DNA from: Hyunsoonleella ulvae | GTDB lineage: Bacteria; Bacteroidota; Bacteroidia; Flavobacteriales; Flavobacteriaceae | Reading direction: 5' to 3' | Assembly (NCBI RefSeq): GCF_016827605.1 | Contig: NZ_JAEPJQ010000001.1 | Location: 496,001 to 560,000 of the forward strand | DNA length: 64,000 nucleotides | Part shown: positions 63,491-64,000 of the stretch, piece after piece | How positions within the stretch are numbered: the stretch's first letter is position 1 | Layout: every line of letters starts with the position of its first letter | Program-made: the position numbers and the translations under genes | The notes under the pieces: model-generated | Seen by the model: the letters and a program-made list of their open reading frames with translations, nothing else | Database searches by the model: none | What the model was told of the DNA's origin: nothing

Positions 63491-63517
63491 ATTTCAAAGA
63501 ACTTTGTTGTGTTTTTA

Positions 63518-63548
63518 AATAAAAAAAGTAGTTGTCTAACTACTTTTC
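63518..63548 (-). terminator. Rho-independent terminator after the small basic protein gene
   Basis: AAGTAGTT/AACTACTT stem (63527-63545) is followed on the minus strand by TTTTTTTATTT, a few bases past the stop at 63552. Confidence 0.85.
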
Positions 63549-63551
63549 TAT

Positions 63552-63644
63552 TTATTTTTTCTTTTTGTGACGGTTAGCGCGTCTACGTTTTTTTCGCTTA
63601 TGCGTCGCTACCTTATGTCTCTTGCGTTTTTTACCACTTGGCAT
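63552..63644 (-). CDS. 30-residue highly basic protein, probably ribosome-associated
   Basis: An ATG at 63644 opens a 30-codon frame: MPSGKKRKRHKVATHKRKKR followed by RRANRHKKKK. More than half the residues are Lys or Arg. It resembles the very short COX24/mS38-type basic ribosomal proteins (a KR-rich segment with ATHKRKKR). A near-identical peptide is recurrent in Bacteroidota, located between hup and rng as here. I infer a structural role in the ribosome; it is not proved by sequence alone. Its own terminator follows. Confidence 0.85.
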   Translation of the reverse strand: MPSGKKRKRHKVATHKRKKRRRANRHKKKK

Positions 63645-63685
63645 AAATAGTGTCTTTTAAATTAATGATTTATTTTAAATGCTTT

Positions 63686-63976
63686 TTACTTAACTTCTAC
63701 GTTAGTTTTAACACCCTCAACAAAAACTTTTGCAGGCTTAAATGCTGGTATGTTGTGAGCTGGTATTTTTATAGTAGTATTTTTAGAAATGTTTCTTCCA
63801 GTTTTTTCTGCTCTCGTTTTAATTATGAAACTTCCAAAACCTCTTAAATACACATTGTCACCACTTTCTAAAGATGTTTTTACTTCTTCCATGAAAGATT
63901 CTACAGTTGCTTGTACATCTCCTTTTTCAATTCCTAGCTTCTCAGAAATCTTTGCTACTAAATCAGCCTTTGTCAT
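63686..63976 (-). CDS. HU family DNA-binding protein
   Basis: The 96-residue nucleoid protein binds and bends DNA. It has the HU/IHF layout: N-terminal helices (TKADLVAKISEKLGIEKGDV), the saddle GDNVYLRGFGSFIIKTRAEK, and the DNA-contacting arm GRNISKNTTIKIPAHNIPAF with Pro and Ile at the intercalating tip. It lies 41 bases upstream of the basic peptide gene on the same strand and is likely cotranscribed with it. Confidence 0.96.
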   Translation of the reverse strand: MTKADLVAKISEKLGIEKGDVQATVESFMEEVKTSLESGDNVYLRGFGSFIIKTRAEKTGRNISKNTTIKIPAHNIPAFKPAKVFVEGVKTNVEVK

Positions 63977-64000
63977 TTTTCAGTCTTTTTAATATTTGGG

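Overview
The window is AT-rich chromosomal DNA from a marine-type member of the Flavobacteriaceae (Bacteroidota). Supporting signs are a secreted protease with a C-terminal type IX secretion sorting domain, SemiSWEET, DUF6089, DUF4286, DUF3098, DUF3127 and DUF4301 family proteins, a bacterial geranylgeranylglyceryl-phosphate synthase-like gene, start sites without clear Shine-Dalgarno sequences, and several promoters of the Bacteroidota TTG/TAnnTTTG type. I see no rRNA, tRNA, CRISPR array, prophage or transposase gene. Nearly all genes are core or housekeeping genes; the unusual content is in repeats, leaders and one modified tRNA synthetase.

Layout. 1-8.8 kb (mostly minus): a membrane-anchored MutS-like gene cut by the window edge, a zinc metallopeptidase, alanine dehydrogenase, SemiSWEET, a TPR protein, then serS, an HTTM protein and ribF. 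8.8-11.5 kb: a T9SS metalloprotease. 11.5-17.7 kb (minus): pth, clpX, clpP, tig, a small membrane protein, a hydrolase and pdxJ. 17.8-26.1 kb (plus): CBS protein, nadK, DUF6089, uppS, bamA, two OmpH/Skp proteins and murI, an outer-membrane and envelope biogenesis block. 26.2-32.8 kb (minus): mgtE, rsmA, a GIY-YIG-like protein, DUF4286 and leuS. 33-38 kb (plus): ftsX, DUF3098, uppP, truB and a TonB-C-like protein, with glycerate kinase opposed. 38-46.6 kb: two tandem thioredoxin-fold paralogues, tag, secreted and outer-membrane proteins, aat, DUF3127, flavin reductase, histidine kinase, HIT protein, greA and a lipoprotein. 46.6-54 kb (minus): a complete thiamine operon (thiS-thiC-thiE-like-thiD-thiE-thiG-thiH-thiF) behind a TPP riboswitch. 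54-64 kb: ArfB, DUF4301, GGGPS, a phosphopantetheinyl transferase, ahcY, an aldo/keto reductase, a RES-domain protein, RNase G, a 30-residue basic protein and HU.

Most notable: (1) leuS carries an in-frame insertion of about 160 codons encoding a DUF559 PD-(D/E)XK nuclease-like domain at the entry of the CP1 editing domain. It is bracketed by inverted copies of a GC-rich palindrome. Two further solo copies of the same palindrome lie in frame elsewhere in leuS and another lies between genes at 34.1 kb. This looks like a protein-coding palindromic mobile element with a homing-like nuclease. (2) Three dispersed copies of a 106-139 bp repeat (GCGTTAGGGATTG ... CGACCC ... ACGCC) contain a nested CCTGCC/GGCAGG palindrome at different internal sites, so empty and filled sites can be compared within this window. 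(3) The ahcY leader can form an H-type pseudoknot starting at the predicted transcript 5' end. (4) greA has two terminator-like hairpins between its promoter and start codon. (5) The 265 bp upstream of rng folds into five consecutive hairpins.
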